Assembly: GCA_030425425.1 (NCBI GenBank)
Contig: JAUIAO010000006.1
Coordinates: 115,188 to 179,187 of the forward strand
DNA length: 64,000 bases
Direction of reading: 5' to 3'
DNA from: Bacteroidia bacterium
Lineage (GTDB): Bacteria > Bacteroidota > Bacteroidia > Cytophagales > Cyclobacteriaceae
Below the pieces are notes generated by a model. The model was given only the letters and a program-made list of their open reading frames with translations. It did no database searches and was not told where the DNA came from. The position numbers and the translations under genes are program-made. Below, in pieces: positions 27,385 through 34,792 of the stretch (the stretch's first letter is position 1; each line of letters opens with the position of its first letter).

Positions 27385-27714
27385 TCACATCTCATGTTTT
27401 ACATGCTCTACCAACCTATCACAAACTGCATTTAATTCTGACGCCATATACTCGTCTCCTGTACTATTCAGTAAAGTCTGGGCAATACCACCGATACAGT
27501 CTATATAAAACCTCTTCATTTCATCTACTGGCATATCCTTTGACCAAAGATCAATTCTTAAGGTATTTTTGACTTTTTGATCCCACATGGAGAGACTTAT
27601 GGATTTTGTCTCGGAAGGGCCCGGCTGGTCTTTCTCATCTGCATCCCAAAATATCTTTTCAGGGATGTTCTGTTCGTCTAATTCTACGGTGAGTTTTATT
27701 TCTGATTTTTTCAT
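27385..27714 (-). CDS. gldC: Gliding motility protein GldC
   Basis: A 109-residue protein that matches the GldC family along its whole length: KKSEIKLTVELDEQNIPEKI at the N-terminus, SLSMWDQKVKNTLRIDLWSKDMPVDEMKRFYID in the middle and LNSTGDEYMASELN near the end. GldC is a soluble accessory factor of Bacteroidetes gliding, usually beside gldB. Here the neighbour is an M48 protease gene whose stop overlaps this start by 4 nt (ATGA), so the two are translationally coupled. gldB is not in the window. Confidence 0.95.
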   Translation of the reverse strand: MKKSEIKLTVELDEQNIPEKIFWDADEKDQPGPSETKSISLSMWDQKVKNTLRIDLWSKDMPVDEMKRFYIDCIGGIAQTLLNSTGDEYMASELNAVCDRLVEHVKHEM

Positions 27715-28532
27715 TCAGGTAAACTATTTTGAAAGTCCACATAGTCAAATGAAGCGCTTGATTCATCTATTGCCGATTTATCACATCCTACCTCATCAGC
27801 TTTGGCATTAATGTCTTCCACTCGGTCTTTTGGATCTGGATGTGTACTAAAGAAAGTTGGTGTACTCCCGGTTGCATCTGCTTCTATCAATTTTTTAAAG
27901 AATGTATATGCACCATTGCACGCATATTCTGTATTGGCAAGGTATTCTACAGAATAGTCATCGGCCTCAGCTTCTGCATCTCTGCTGAATGCCAAAGTAG
28001 CCCCCGTGCCAGCAATCTGCGCAGCAATCTGGGCCAACTGAGAAGCATCTTCACCTAGTGCAATACTTAGCAATAACTGTATTCCATATTCACGCTGCAT
28101 GGCTTTCACACTATGCCTTCTATCCGCGTGAGCCAGCTCGTGTCCCATGACACCTGCCAGATCATCCGCTTTGTCCAGATATTTGATCAATCCAGTATAT
28201 ACATAGATGTAGCCTCCCGGAGTGGCAAATGCATTTAGTACATCATCATGAATGATATGAATTTTCCATGCAAAATCATCCTTGTGAACGATCTCTCCAG
28301 AGTTAAGTATTTGGTTTGTCATACCCTGCAGATATGCGTAAGCCTCAGGATATTCTGTTTCTGACAATATAGTAAACGAAGTATCCGAAGCAATCTGCTC
28401 AGATACTTGCAGGCCGAGTGCTTTATCATCTTCAATTGTAAACAACACCACTCCGTCTCCATCTCCACAAGACATCATAGCCGTAATTCCAATAATGAGC
28501 CCTAGAAGGACTGATAGTTTAATATTTCTCAT
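27711..28532 (-). CDS. M48 family zinc metalloprotease, lipoprotein
   Basis: A 273-residue lipoprotein when started at the ATG at 28532, which gives the signal MRNIKLSVLLGLIIGITAMMSC; an upstream GTG at 28553 would only add seven residues. The zinc site is VMGHELAHADRRHS, and AEAEADDYSVEYL supplies the third ligand. The domain is of the BepA/LoiP type that controls outer-membrane protein quality. The C-terminal THPDPKDRVEDI is also typical. It overlaps gldC by 4 nt and lies 28 nt after ribF, so it may belong to the long ftsX-ribF operon. Confidence 0.94.
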   Translation of the reverse strand: MRNIKLSVLLGLIIGITAMMSCGDGDGVVLFTIEDDKALGLQVSEQIASDTSFTILSETEYPEAYAYLQGMTNQILNSGEIVHKDDFAWKIHIIHDDVLNAFATPGGYIYVYTGLIKYLDKADDLAGVMGHELAHADRRHSVKAMQREYGIQLLLSIALGEDASQLAQIAAQIAGTGATLAFSRDAEAEADDYSVEYLANTEYACNGAYTFFKKLIEADATGSTPTFFSTHPDPKDRVEDINAKADEVGCDKSAIDESSASFDYVDFQNSLPE

Positions 28533-28560
28533 ATCATTCAATTTTAAACCCACAAACCTC

Positions 28561-29499
28561 TTATAAATTATGGTTCATAAGGATCTTGCGAGCATTCTCT
28601 TTGTCATTGCTTAGTTGTGCTTTTAATGCTTCGATATTCTCGAATTTCTGCTCTTTGCGTAATCTATCAACAAACTCGATAGTTAATCTTTCGTTATAAA
28701 TATCCTCTTCAAAATCAAAGATATTCACTTCTATTCGCCTTTCCTGCCCAGAAACTGTAGGTCTTAAGCCAATGTTCAACATCCCAAAATACTTAGAACC
28801 ATTCCAGGAAACATATACGGCATAGGAACCATCTGCAGGAATCAGCTTGTAGCTTTCAGGAACGTCTATGTTCGCCGTTGGGAATCCGATGCTTCTTCCG
28901 ATCCGATCACCCTCCATCACAAATCCCGACAAACAATAGTTTCTTCCCAGCAAGTCATTAGCGCTTTTGATTTCTCCAGAGGAAAGAGCTTCTCTAATAG
29001 CTGTGGAACTTACACCTATATGATCAACGTCTTGTCTGGAAATTTCCTCTGTTTCAAAACCATATTGGCCGGAATGCTCCATGAGATAGTCAAACCCTCC
29101 TTCCCTATTCTTACCGAATCGGTGATCATATCCAATAACAAGCTTTTTCGTATTTAGTTTATCGACAAGAATACTCTGAATGAATTCTTCAGAACTCAAC
29201 TCCGAAAACTGTTTGGTAAAAGGAATTTTAATGAGATAATCAATCCCTGTTTTTTCTAGTAAGATCGCCTTTTCCTCAAAAGTGGTTAATAGTCTGAGGG
29301 CATCCTGATCTTTTTTCAATACGAACCTCGGATGAGGCCAAAATGTCAAAACAGCGCTTTTACCATGATGAGCTTTGGCTACCTGTACAATTTCACGGAG
29401 AATTTTTTGATGCCCCACATGTACACCATCGAAGGTACCACTCGTAACTACTGCGTAAGCAGGAGCCTCAAAATTCGATAAATCATCAATTAACTTCAT
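28561..29499 (-). CDS. ribF: Bifunctional riboflavin kinase / FAD synthetase
   Basis: Makes FMN and FAD from riboflavin. The 312-residue protein (ATG at 29499; a further start at 29520 lies deeper in truB) has the nucleotidyltransferase motif GTFDGVHVGHQKIL at the N-terminus, GVSSTAIREALSSG, and the flavokinase motif GRSIGFPTANI from about residue 190. It overlaps the end of truB by 14 nt. The order uppP-truB-ribF is widely kept in Bacteroidetes. Confidence 0.96.
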   Translation of the reverse strand: MKLIDDLSNFEAPAYAVVTSGTFDGVHVGHQKILREIVQVAKAHHGKSAVLTFWPHPRFVLKKDQDALRLLTTFEEKAILLEKTGIDYLIKIPFTKQFSELSSEEFIQSILVDKLNTKKLVIGYDHRFGKNREGGFDYLMEHSGQYGFETEEISRQDVDHIGVSSTAIREALSSGEIKSANDLLGRNYCLSGFVMEGDRIGRSIGFPTANIDVPESYKLIPADGSYAVYVSWNGSKYFGMLNIGLRPTVSGQERRIEVNIFDFEEDIYNERLTIEFVDRLRKEQKFENIEALKAQLSNDKENARKILMNHNL

Positions 29500-30169
29500 C
29501 CGACCGGACTTTCTCCACAAAACTGATCAAATCCTCCGCTTCATCCACAGAATAATCACCAATTTTGGTTCTTCTAAGACTTTTAAGATACCCTCCCACT
29601 CCCAATGATTCTCCAAAATCTCTTGCAATGCTTCGGATATAAGTTCCTTTGGAACAATCTATTCTAAATTGAACCTCATCATCGTTAAAAGATAGAATCT
29701 CAAAAGTTTTGATAGTAACTCGTCTTGGATCAATTTTTACCTCTTCATTCTTTCGAGCCATTTTATAAGCTCGTTTACCTCCTACTTTTACAGCAGAATG
29801 AGCTGGCGGTATCTGATCAATTTCGCCGGTAAAAGCTTCAGCCGCACGAGTAATATCAGTAATAGTCAGGTGCGAATAATCTCTTTCTGAGTCAAATTCG
29901 GTTTCTAAATCATAAGAAGGAGTAGTTTTCCCGATCCCAATGATTCCCTCATAGGTTTTATCCAACCCCTGCAATTCATTCAGCTTTTTAGTGAACTTAC
30001 CTGTGCCGATTAAAAGTAATCCTGTAGCTAGTGGATCCAGAGTCCCTGCATGCCCAATTTTCTTTACTTTTAAAGCATATCTCAACTTCTTCACTACGTC
30101 AAAAGAAGTCCAGGTGAGTGGTTTATCAATCAGAAGGATCTTGCCTTCACTGTACTGATTTACATCCAT
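29486..30169 (-). CDS. truB: tRNA pseudouridine(55) synthase TruB
   Basis: Converts U55 in the T-loop of tRNA to pseudouridine. The 227-residue protein is the short form without a C-terminal PUA domain. The catalytic aspartate is in HAGTLDPLATGLLL; further marks are KTYEGIIGIGKTTPSYD and the KGTYIRSIARDFG motif. It overlaps uppP upstream by 10 nt and ribF downstream by 14 nt. Confidence 0.96.
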   Translation of the reverse strand: MDVNQYSEGKILLIDKPLTWTSFDVVKKLRYALKVKKIGHAGTLDPLATGLLLIGTGKFTKKLNELQGLDKTYEGIIGIGKTTPSYDLETEFDSERDYSHLTITDITRAAEAFTGEIDQIPPAHSAVKVGGKRAYKMARKNEEVKIDPRRVTIKTFEILSFNDDEVQFRIDCSKGTYIRSIARDFGESLGVGGYLKSLRRTKIGDYSVDEAEDLISFVEKVRSDEVN

Positions 30170-30957
30170 AGATAACTACCTATTGCGATAAGCCCTACAA
30201 TCAGGCAATAAACTGCAAAATAAGTCAACTTACCTTTTTTCACGATTCCGATCATCCACTTGCAAGCAACATAACCGGAAAGAAATGATGCCAGGAATCC
30301 CACAATCATTGAGGTTGCAGATAAACCTGCGTATTGAGTTGGTGCCTCAAAATAGTCTTTCAACTTAAGCATGCTTGCTCCTAGTATAGGAACTAAAACC
30401 ATCAAAAAAGAAAAACGTGCTGCTTTGCTTTTTTCCACTCCCAATAAAAGTGCAGTTGCGATCGTACTCCCAGATCGTGAAATTCCAGGCAATACAGCAA
30501 TAGCCTGAGCTACTCCAATGATAAACGAGTGCATGAAGCCAACAGGTTTATCATTATCCTTTTTGAAATGGGTGAAGAACAATAATGCCGCTGTAAACAA
30601 CAACATACATCCCACCAAAATTAAATTTCCTGTAAATAATGCAGAAATTTGATCTTCAAAAAACACCCCAACAATCCCGACCGGGATCATAGAGATGATG
30701 ATCTTCACTGCGAATTTCCAGGACTCATTCCACTTAAAAGAAATAAGGCCCTTCAAAATATCAGCAATATCATTTCTAAAAACAATGATCGTACTTAGAG
30801 CAGTTGCAGCATGAACAATCACCGCAAACAATAAATTCTCTTCAGATTGGACTCCTAAAAGTACAGAACCTAGCTCCAGATGACCACTACTACTGACAGG
30901 TAAAAATTCTGTCAATCCTTGAATAATTCCAAGGATTAATGCTTCTATCCAAGACAT
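30160..30957 (-). CDS. uppP: Undecaprenyl-diphosphatase UppP/BacA
   Basis: Recycles the lipid carrier of cell-wall synthesis by dephosphorylating undecaprenyl diphosphate. The 265-residue polytopic membrane protein has the family's GLTEFLPVSSSGHLELG motif at residues 15-31 and PGISRSGSTIATALLLG near residue 155. It overlaps truB by 10 nt and follows the DUF3098 gene by 5 nt. Confidence 0.97.
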   Translation of the reverse strand: MSWIEALILGIIQGLTEFLPVSSSGHLELGSVLLGVQSEENLLFAVIVHAATALSTIIVFRNDIADILKGLISFKWNESWKFAVKIIISMIPVGIVGVFFEDQISALFTGNLILVGCMLLFTAALLFFTHFKKDNDKPVGFMHSFIIGVAQAIAVLPGISRSGSTIATALLLGVEKSKAARFSFLMVLVPILGASMLKLKDYFEAPTQYAGLSATSMIVGFLASFLSGYVACKWMIGIVKKGKLTYFAVYCLIVGLIAIGSYLWM

Positions 30958-30962
30958 AAAAA

Positions 30963-31193
30963 TCAGTTTCCGTCAGTAGTTTCTGACTTTTTCGGATTGT
31001 AAAAAATAGCTACAAACTCAATGATAAATCCAAGCATCACTACGATTGGCCCAAGTGTAAGCCCCATGAAGCCAAAACCGTAAGGTTCTCCATCAGAGGC
31101 CATTATAAAAAATCCAATTATCAAGGTTAATACCCCAATAAGCATGATGATGTAGTTGGCCTTTTGAAAGGCGAATTTGCTTTTATCTGACAT
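30963..31193 (-). CDS. DUF3098 small membrane protein
   Basis: A 76-residue protein with two transmembrane helices (YIIMLIGVLTLIIGFFIMA and MGLTLGPIVVMLGFIIEFVAIF) separated by a glycine-rich GEPYGFGFMG turn. It matches the DUF3098 family, which in Bacteroidetes lies between ftsX and uppP as here (gaps of 3 and 5 nt). A role with FtsX in cell-wall turnover is inferred from this order. Confidence 0.9.
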   Translation of the reverse strand: MSDKSKFAFQKANYIIMLIGVLTLIIGFFIMASDGEPYGFGFMGLTLGPIVVMLGFIIEFVAIFYNPKKSETTDGN

Positions 31194-31196
31194 AGT

Positions 31197-32087
31197 TTAA
31201 TAAAGTTCGTCTAATGACATTTTCAAATATTTCCTCACAGCTCGGAAAGTGCTAAAATAACCCACCAACATCCCTAATACTACAAGCGCCCCAAAAAGTA
31301 TCGTTAAACTTTGTGAATCTTGTAACTGAGAAAGGTCTTCTATTCTCAAATTGGCATAATAGAGAATGCCAAAAAGTAAAAGAGAAGAAATGGTACCAGC
31401 AATGAACCCGTATAGCACTGATCTGCTCAGAAACGGCCTTCTAATAAACGAGGATGTAGCTCCTACAAGCTGCATACTTCTGATTAAGAAACGTTGAGAA
31501 AATAGAGCCAACTTTATGGTATTATTGATCAAAATAACCACGACAACCAGCAGAATGATAAAAAAGCCAAGCAAAATAATACCTATCTTGGTGAGGTTAT
31601 CATTAATACTCTCTACCAAAGATTCTACATACGCCACTTCATACACTCCTCCCATTCGTTCGAGCTCTGCTTTGACCATTTTCAGGGAATCAGTAGCTTG
31701 ATAAACTGGATCAATATTCACCAGCAAAACATCTCGCAATGGATTTTCTCCAAGGAATTCCGTAAAATCCTCTCCTGTATCAGAAATAAATTGTTCGGCA
31801 GCTTGCTCTTTGGTAACTAATCTGATCTTAGGTTGATTATCTTCCTTCAAAACATAACTCTTGCTACCTATCGTTTTATTGATCCGGGTAATTTCACCTG
31901 TTCCGATTTGCTTATTCAAGAAAACCTGAATTTCAATATTCTCCTGAATTAACTTGGTGAGTTTATTGGCATGCAAAGCCATCAAACCGAATAGTCCAAT
32001 TACAAAGAGTGCCAGAGTGATACTAAAAGTAACACTGACAAACGGATAACTTCCTAATTTTCGTTTTTTACGGGTTTTCTGTTCCAT
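31197..32087 (-). CDS. ftsX: Cell division ABC permease FtsX
   Basis: Membrane subunit of the FtsEX complex, which controls cell-wall hydrolases at the septum. The 296-residue protein has one N-terminal helix (about 15-37), a periplasmic domain with IEIQVFLNKQIGTGEI, and three C-terminal helices with the FtsX-type MQLVGATSSFIRRPFLSRSV motif. ftsE is not adjacent, as is usual in Bacteroidetes. First gene of the ftsX-DUF3098-uppP-truB-ribF string. Confidence 0.95.
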   Translation of the reverse strand: MEQKTRKKRKLGSYPFVSVTFSITLALFVIGLFGLMALHANKLTKLIQENIEIQVFLNKQIGTGEITRINKTIGSKSYVLKEDNQPKIRLVTKEQAAEQFISDTGEDFTEFLGENPLRDVLLVNIDPVYQATDSLKMVKAELERMGGVYEVAYVESLVESINDNLTKIGIILLGFFIILLVVVVILINNTIKLALFSQRFLIRSMQLVGATSSFIRRPFLSRSVLYGFIAGTISSLLLFGILYYANLRIEDLSQLQDSQSLTILFGALVVLGMLVGYFSTFRAVRKYLKMSLDELY

Positions 32088-32126
32088 CCCGCCTCAAAAC
32101 TAAATAAGTATGTTGAACACTGGAAA

Positions 32127-33029
32127 TTACGGCTTATTGTTTCTCAAGATCTCAAGCTCATCGAGTAAGGAAGACTCGTTGATAGGCTCCAAATCCTGCA
32201 CCTCATCTGAGGGTCCTATCTGATAGTAAACCTCATTATGATACAAGTAGACGAGCTTTTGGGCTGACCTATTGATTTCTAACAATTCATAAGGAATACC
32301 CTGGAAATCTCCATACAAGAAGAGTTTGCCATCAAAATATTTGTACTGCAGAGAATTTTCTTTTTCTAACTTTTCGAATACTACGTCAATCACTTCCCCT
32401 GCTAAAGGCTCCGTGACTTTCAACTCGGTATTCTGTGGTGCCTCGAAATTTATATCATTATTTGAATGATTTTCTTCTTCCAAATCTCCCAATGTCGGTA
32501 CAGCGACTTGTGGAGAGAAACTTGGTTCAACCGCGACTTTTTCAACAGCGGTATTTTCTAAAACTACAGTTTTCGCTTCCTCTACAACATTCACCTTTGA
32601 AGATTCCTCCTCATATAAATTTAATGCTTCCGAGATTTCATTAGCATCTACTTCAGCATAGTCTAGATTTTGCGGATGGTCAGAATACCCGTCTAGATAT
32701 TGCACGTCACTATTATGGTCTGAGAAATAAAAATATGCCCCAATTCCAACAATTGAAGCCGTTACTACAGTTCCTACAGTTTTGATTAGAAAATTATTGG
32801 TGAAATGACCTGAAGAAAAAGGACTTGTTACGTCAATTGCATCCAAACGGGCTTTCAACTCTGCCTTGCGAACATTTTTTAGACCTTCTGCAACGAGTTG
32901 ATCAAAATCTACTTGCTCTTTCAGCGCTGGGTCTGAATCAAGCTTAGATTCGAAAGCTTTTAGTTCACTACCCGAAAGCTCATTTCTCAGGTATTTATCT
33001 ATATCAATATGGTCGGTAGATGGTTTCAT
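32127..33029 (-). CDS. Single-pass membrane protein, probable anti-sigma factor
   Basis: A 300-residue protein whose start overlaps the sigma-factor stop by one base (TAATG), which points to an anti-sigma role. The N-terminal 65 residues (HIDIDKYLRNELSGSELKAF) look like a Bacteroidetes anti-sigma helical domain; the single transmembrane helix is near residues 77-97. The periplasmic part is acidic and low in complexity, ending in a domain with YKYFDGKLFLYGDF and LIYLYHNEVYYQIGPS-like strands. No zinc-binding HxxxCxxC motif is present, as in many FecR-like or unclassified partners. Confidence 0.8.
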   Translation of the reverse strand: MKPSTDHIDIDKYLRNELSGSELKAFESKLDSDPALKEQVDFDQLVAEGLKNVRKAELKARLDAIDVTSPFSSGHFTNNFLIKTVGTVVTASIVGIGAYFYFSDHNSDVQYLDGYSDHPQNLDYAEVDANEISEALNLYEEESSKVNVVEEAKTVVLENTAVEKVAVEPSFSPQVAVPTLGDLEEENHSNNDINFEAPQNTELKVTEPLAGEVIDVVFEKLEKENSLQYKYFDGKLFLYGDFQGIPYELLEINRSAQKLVYLYHNEVYYQIGPSDEVQDLEPINESSLLDELEILRNNKP

Positions 33030-33568
33030 TAATCAAAGAAATCTGCTGTGCTATATCTGGATTTTATCAATTTATCTAGTTTCTTTTTACACTTATACTT
33101 TTTGGTTTTCGCTGTGTCTGTATTGGCAAAATTCATTCGTTCTGCAATTTCAGCCATGTTCATACCGTCAAAGTAGTAATATGTTAATATCCTCTTACAG
33201 GTATCTCCTAACTCTCCGATACACTGTACGACAATTTTATATTTTTCATTTTGTTCGTGCGTTTGATACTCTTCTTTATCAACCGCCTCGTTGCTTAATC
33301 TGCTTTTTCGATCCAATTCTTTTCTCCACTGATTGAGACATATACTGTAAAGAAAAGTACTGATCTTGGACGTAAGCACCAGATTACCACTTGCAGCTTT
33401 CTGCCAAAATGCCAACAACGACTCTTGATAGACATCTTTAGCTTCATCTTCAGTACCATTATTTTTCAAAACGATGTTTGTCATCATTCTATAGTACTTC
33501 TTGTAGAGGTAGTCTAAAGCACTCTCATCGCCACGAGCTATTTTATCCAGTATTTCACTATCCTTCAT
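33029..33568 (-). CDS. RNA polymerase sigma factor, ECF type
   Basis: A 179-residue sigma-70 family factor. Region 2 is visible in ALDYLYKKYYRMMTNIVLKNNGTEDEAKDVYQESLLAFWQK; region 4 includes GDTCKRILTYYYFDGMNMAEIAERMNFANTDTAKTKKYKCKKKLDKLI. The spacing and lack of regions 1 and 3 place it in the ECF group. Cotranscribed with the probable anti-sigma factor (one-base overlap). The regulon is unknown. Confidence 0.93.
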   Translation of the reverse strand: MKDSEILDKIARGDESALDYLYKKYYRMMTNIVLKNNGTEDEAKDVYQESLLAFWQKAASGNLVLTSKISTFLYSICLNQWRKELDRKSRLSNEAVDKEEYQTHEQNEKYKIVVQCIGELGDTCKRILTYYYFDGMNMAEIAERMNFANTDTAKTKKYKCKKKLDKLIKSRYSTADFFD

Positions 33569-33666
33569 AGCTCCTGATCTTTCGCCTCGTTTCTAAATAC
33601 AACATCTATCTGGAAAGTAACCCCCATTGACTCTCAATTAATGTATTCAATGATTAAAAATATAAA

Positions 33667-34326
33667 TTAAACAGATATTTTGACTAAAACCTCATCAGCA
33701 ACGAGAACAACCCTTTCTCCTGATTTTGGTCTTATCGCATGACTCCCCGTAAAATCACCAAATGATGGCATCAGCGCATTTTTATCTCCAAAGTAAAAAC
33801 ACGGATATCGCTGTGATTGCCTTGCAGAATTTCTTAGAATATATGCGGGATGAATATGACCTGCTATATTATATCGTTCTGATATAATTGGTTCGTGAGT
33901 AAAATGAAATGGGCCAAGATGAAGCTCATCCAGAACTTCCAGTGAACTTTCCAGATAAAACTGATCACCAAGTATGTCATGGTTCCCGCGTATAAGCAAC
34001 ATCGGAAGTTTGACATGCTCGGCCCAAAATTGAAAATCAGTCCATTCATCATTCGGATCACTATGAAACAGATCGCCAAGAAAAACAATCTTTTCCGGCG
34101 TAAAAGTTTCAATTAGAGCATTGATTCGCTGAAGGTCGCCAACATGAACCTGTCGGGGAATTGGAATGCCATGTTTTCTGAAATGACCAGCCTTTCCCAG
34201 ATGCAAGTCTGACAAAATCAACATCTGCTGCTCTTGCCAGAACATACTTCGCTGTGGTGAAAGCATAAAATGCTGATCCAGAAGTGTGAATTCACACAGA
34301 CCCTCTACAACCTCAAGATTATTCAC
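33667..34326 (-). CDS. pdeM: Ligase-associated DNA damage response endonuclease PdeM
   Basis: A 219-residue metallophosphoesterase. The family's metal motifs occur in order: SDLHLGKAGHFRKHG, FLGDLFHSD, LIRGNHDI and AGHIHPAY. PdeM-type enzymes are encoded with an Lhr-type helicase, an ATP-dependent ligase and an MBL-fold exonuclease. Here the helicase is two genes upstream and a DUF2147 gene is inserted between; the ligase and exonuclease are not in the window. Its start overlaps the DUF2147 stop by 8 nt. Confidence 0.92.
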   Translation of the reverse strand: MNNLEVVEGLCEFTLLDQHFMLSPQRSMFWQEQQMLILSDLHLGKAGHFRKHGIPIPRQVHVGDLQRINALIETFTPEKIVFLGDLFHSDPNDEWTDFQFWAEHVKLPMLLIRGNHDILGDQFYLESSLEVLDELHLGPFHFTHEPIISERYNIAGHIHPAYILRNSARQSQRYPCFYFGDKNALMPSFGDFTGSHAIRPKSGERVVLVADEVLVKISV

Positions 34327-34750
34327 CGTATGGCAGCCATGTTTGGGTTCGGTATAAAAACAATAGATAGCCTCTTACTTTCAGGTTGCCTTCCTCGTCG
34401 ATCCAAAGCTTGCAGTCATAAATACTTCCACTTTCCGGATCCAGAATTTCTCCTTCACTGTATTCATTGTCGGATGCATCAAACTCCATATCAGTGATAA
34501 TCTCCATTCCGATTATTTTCTGATTTTTTCTTTTCCCGGGACATTCGTCACAAATAGGGTCTTGCTCCTCCTCGGGACTTCTAAAAAGTTTGATGATGTT
34601 GCCGTAGTATTTTCCGTCACGTTCTTCAATTTTCACTACTGATCTTGGCATTCCGGTTTCATCATCGATGGTTTTCCATAATCCCACAATGCTCTGTGAA
34701 CTACATAAAAATGCAGACATTAAAAAGGCGATTGTAAATACGTGTTTCAT
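34319..34750 (-). CDS. DUF2147 secreted protein
   Basis: A 143-residue exported protein (MKHVFTIAFLMSAFLCSSQ signal). The DUF2147 pattern is clear: IVGLWKTIDDETGMPRSVVKIEERDGKYYGNIIKL, then a cysteine pair (DPICDECPG) and LKVRGYLLFLYRTQTWLP. The family is probably a lipocalin-like barrel in the periplasm; its function is unknown. It lies between the Lhr helicase and pdeM with a 42-nt gap and an 8-nt overlap, an odd place for a secreted protein. Confidence 0.9.
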   Translation of the reverse strand: MKHVFTIAFLMSAFLCSSQSIVGLWKTIDDETGMPRSVVKIEERDGKYYGNIIKLFRSPEEEQDPICDECPGKRKNQKIIGMEIITDMEFDASDNEYSEGEILDPESGSIYDCKLWIDEEGNLKVRGYLLFLYRTQTWLPYGE

Positions 34751-34792
34751 TTATTTGTTGTTTATCAAGTTTCCAAAAATAATCGATTGGAC

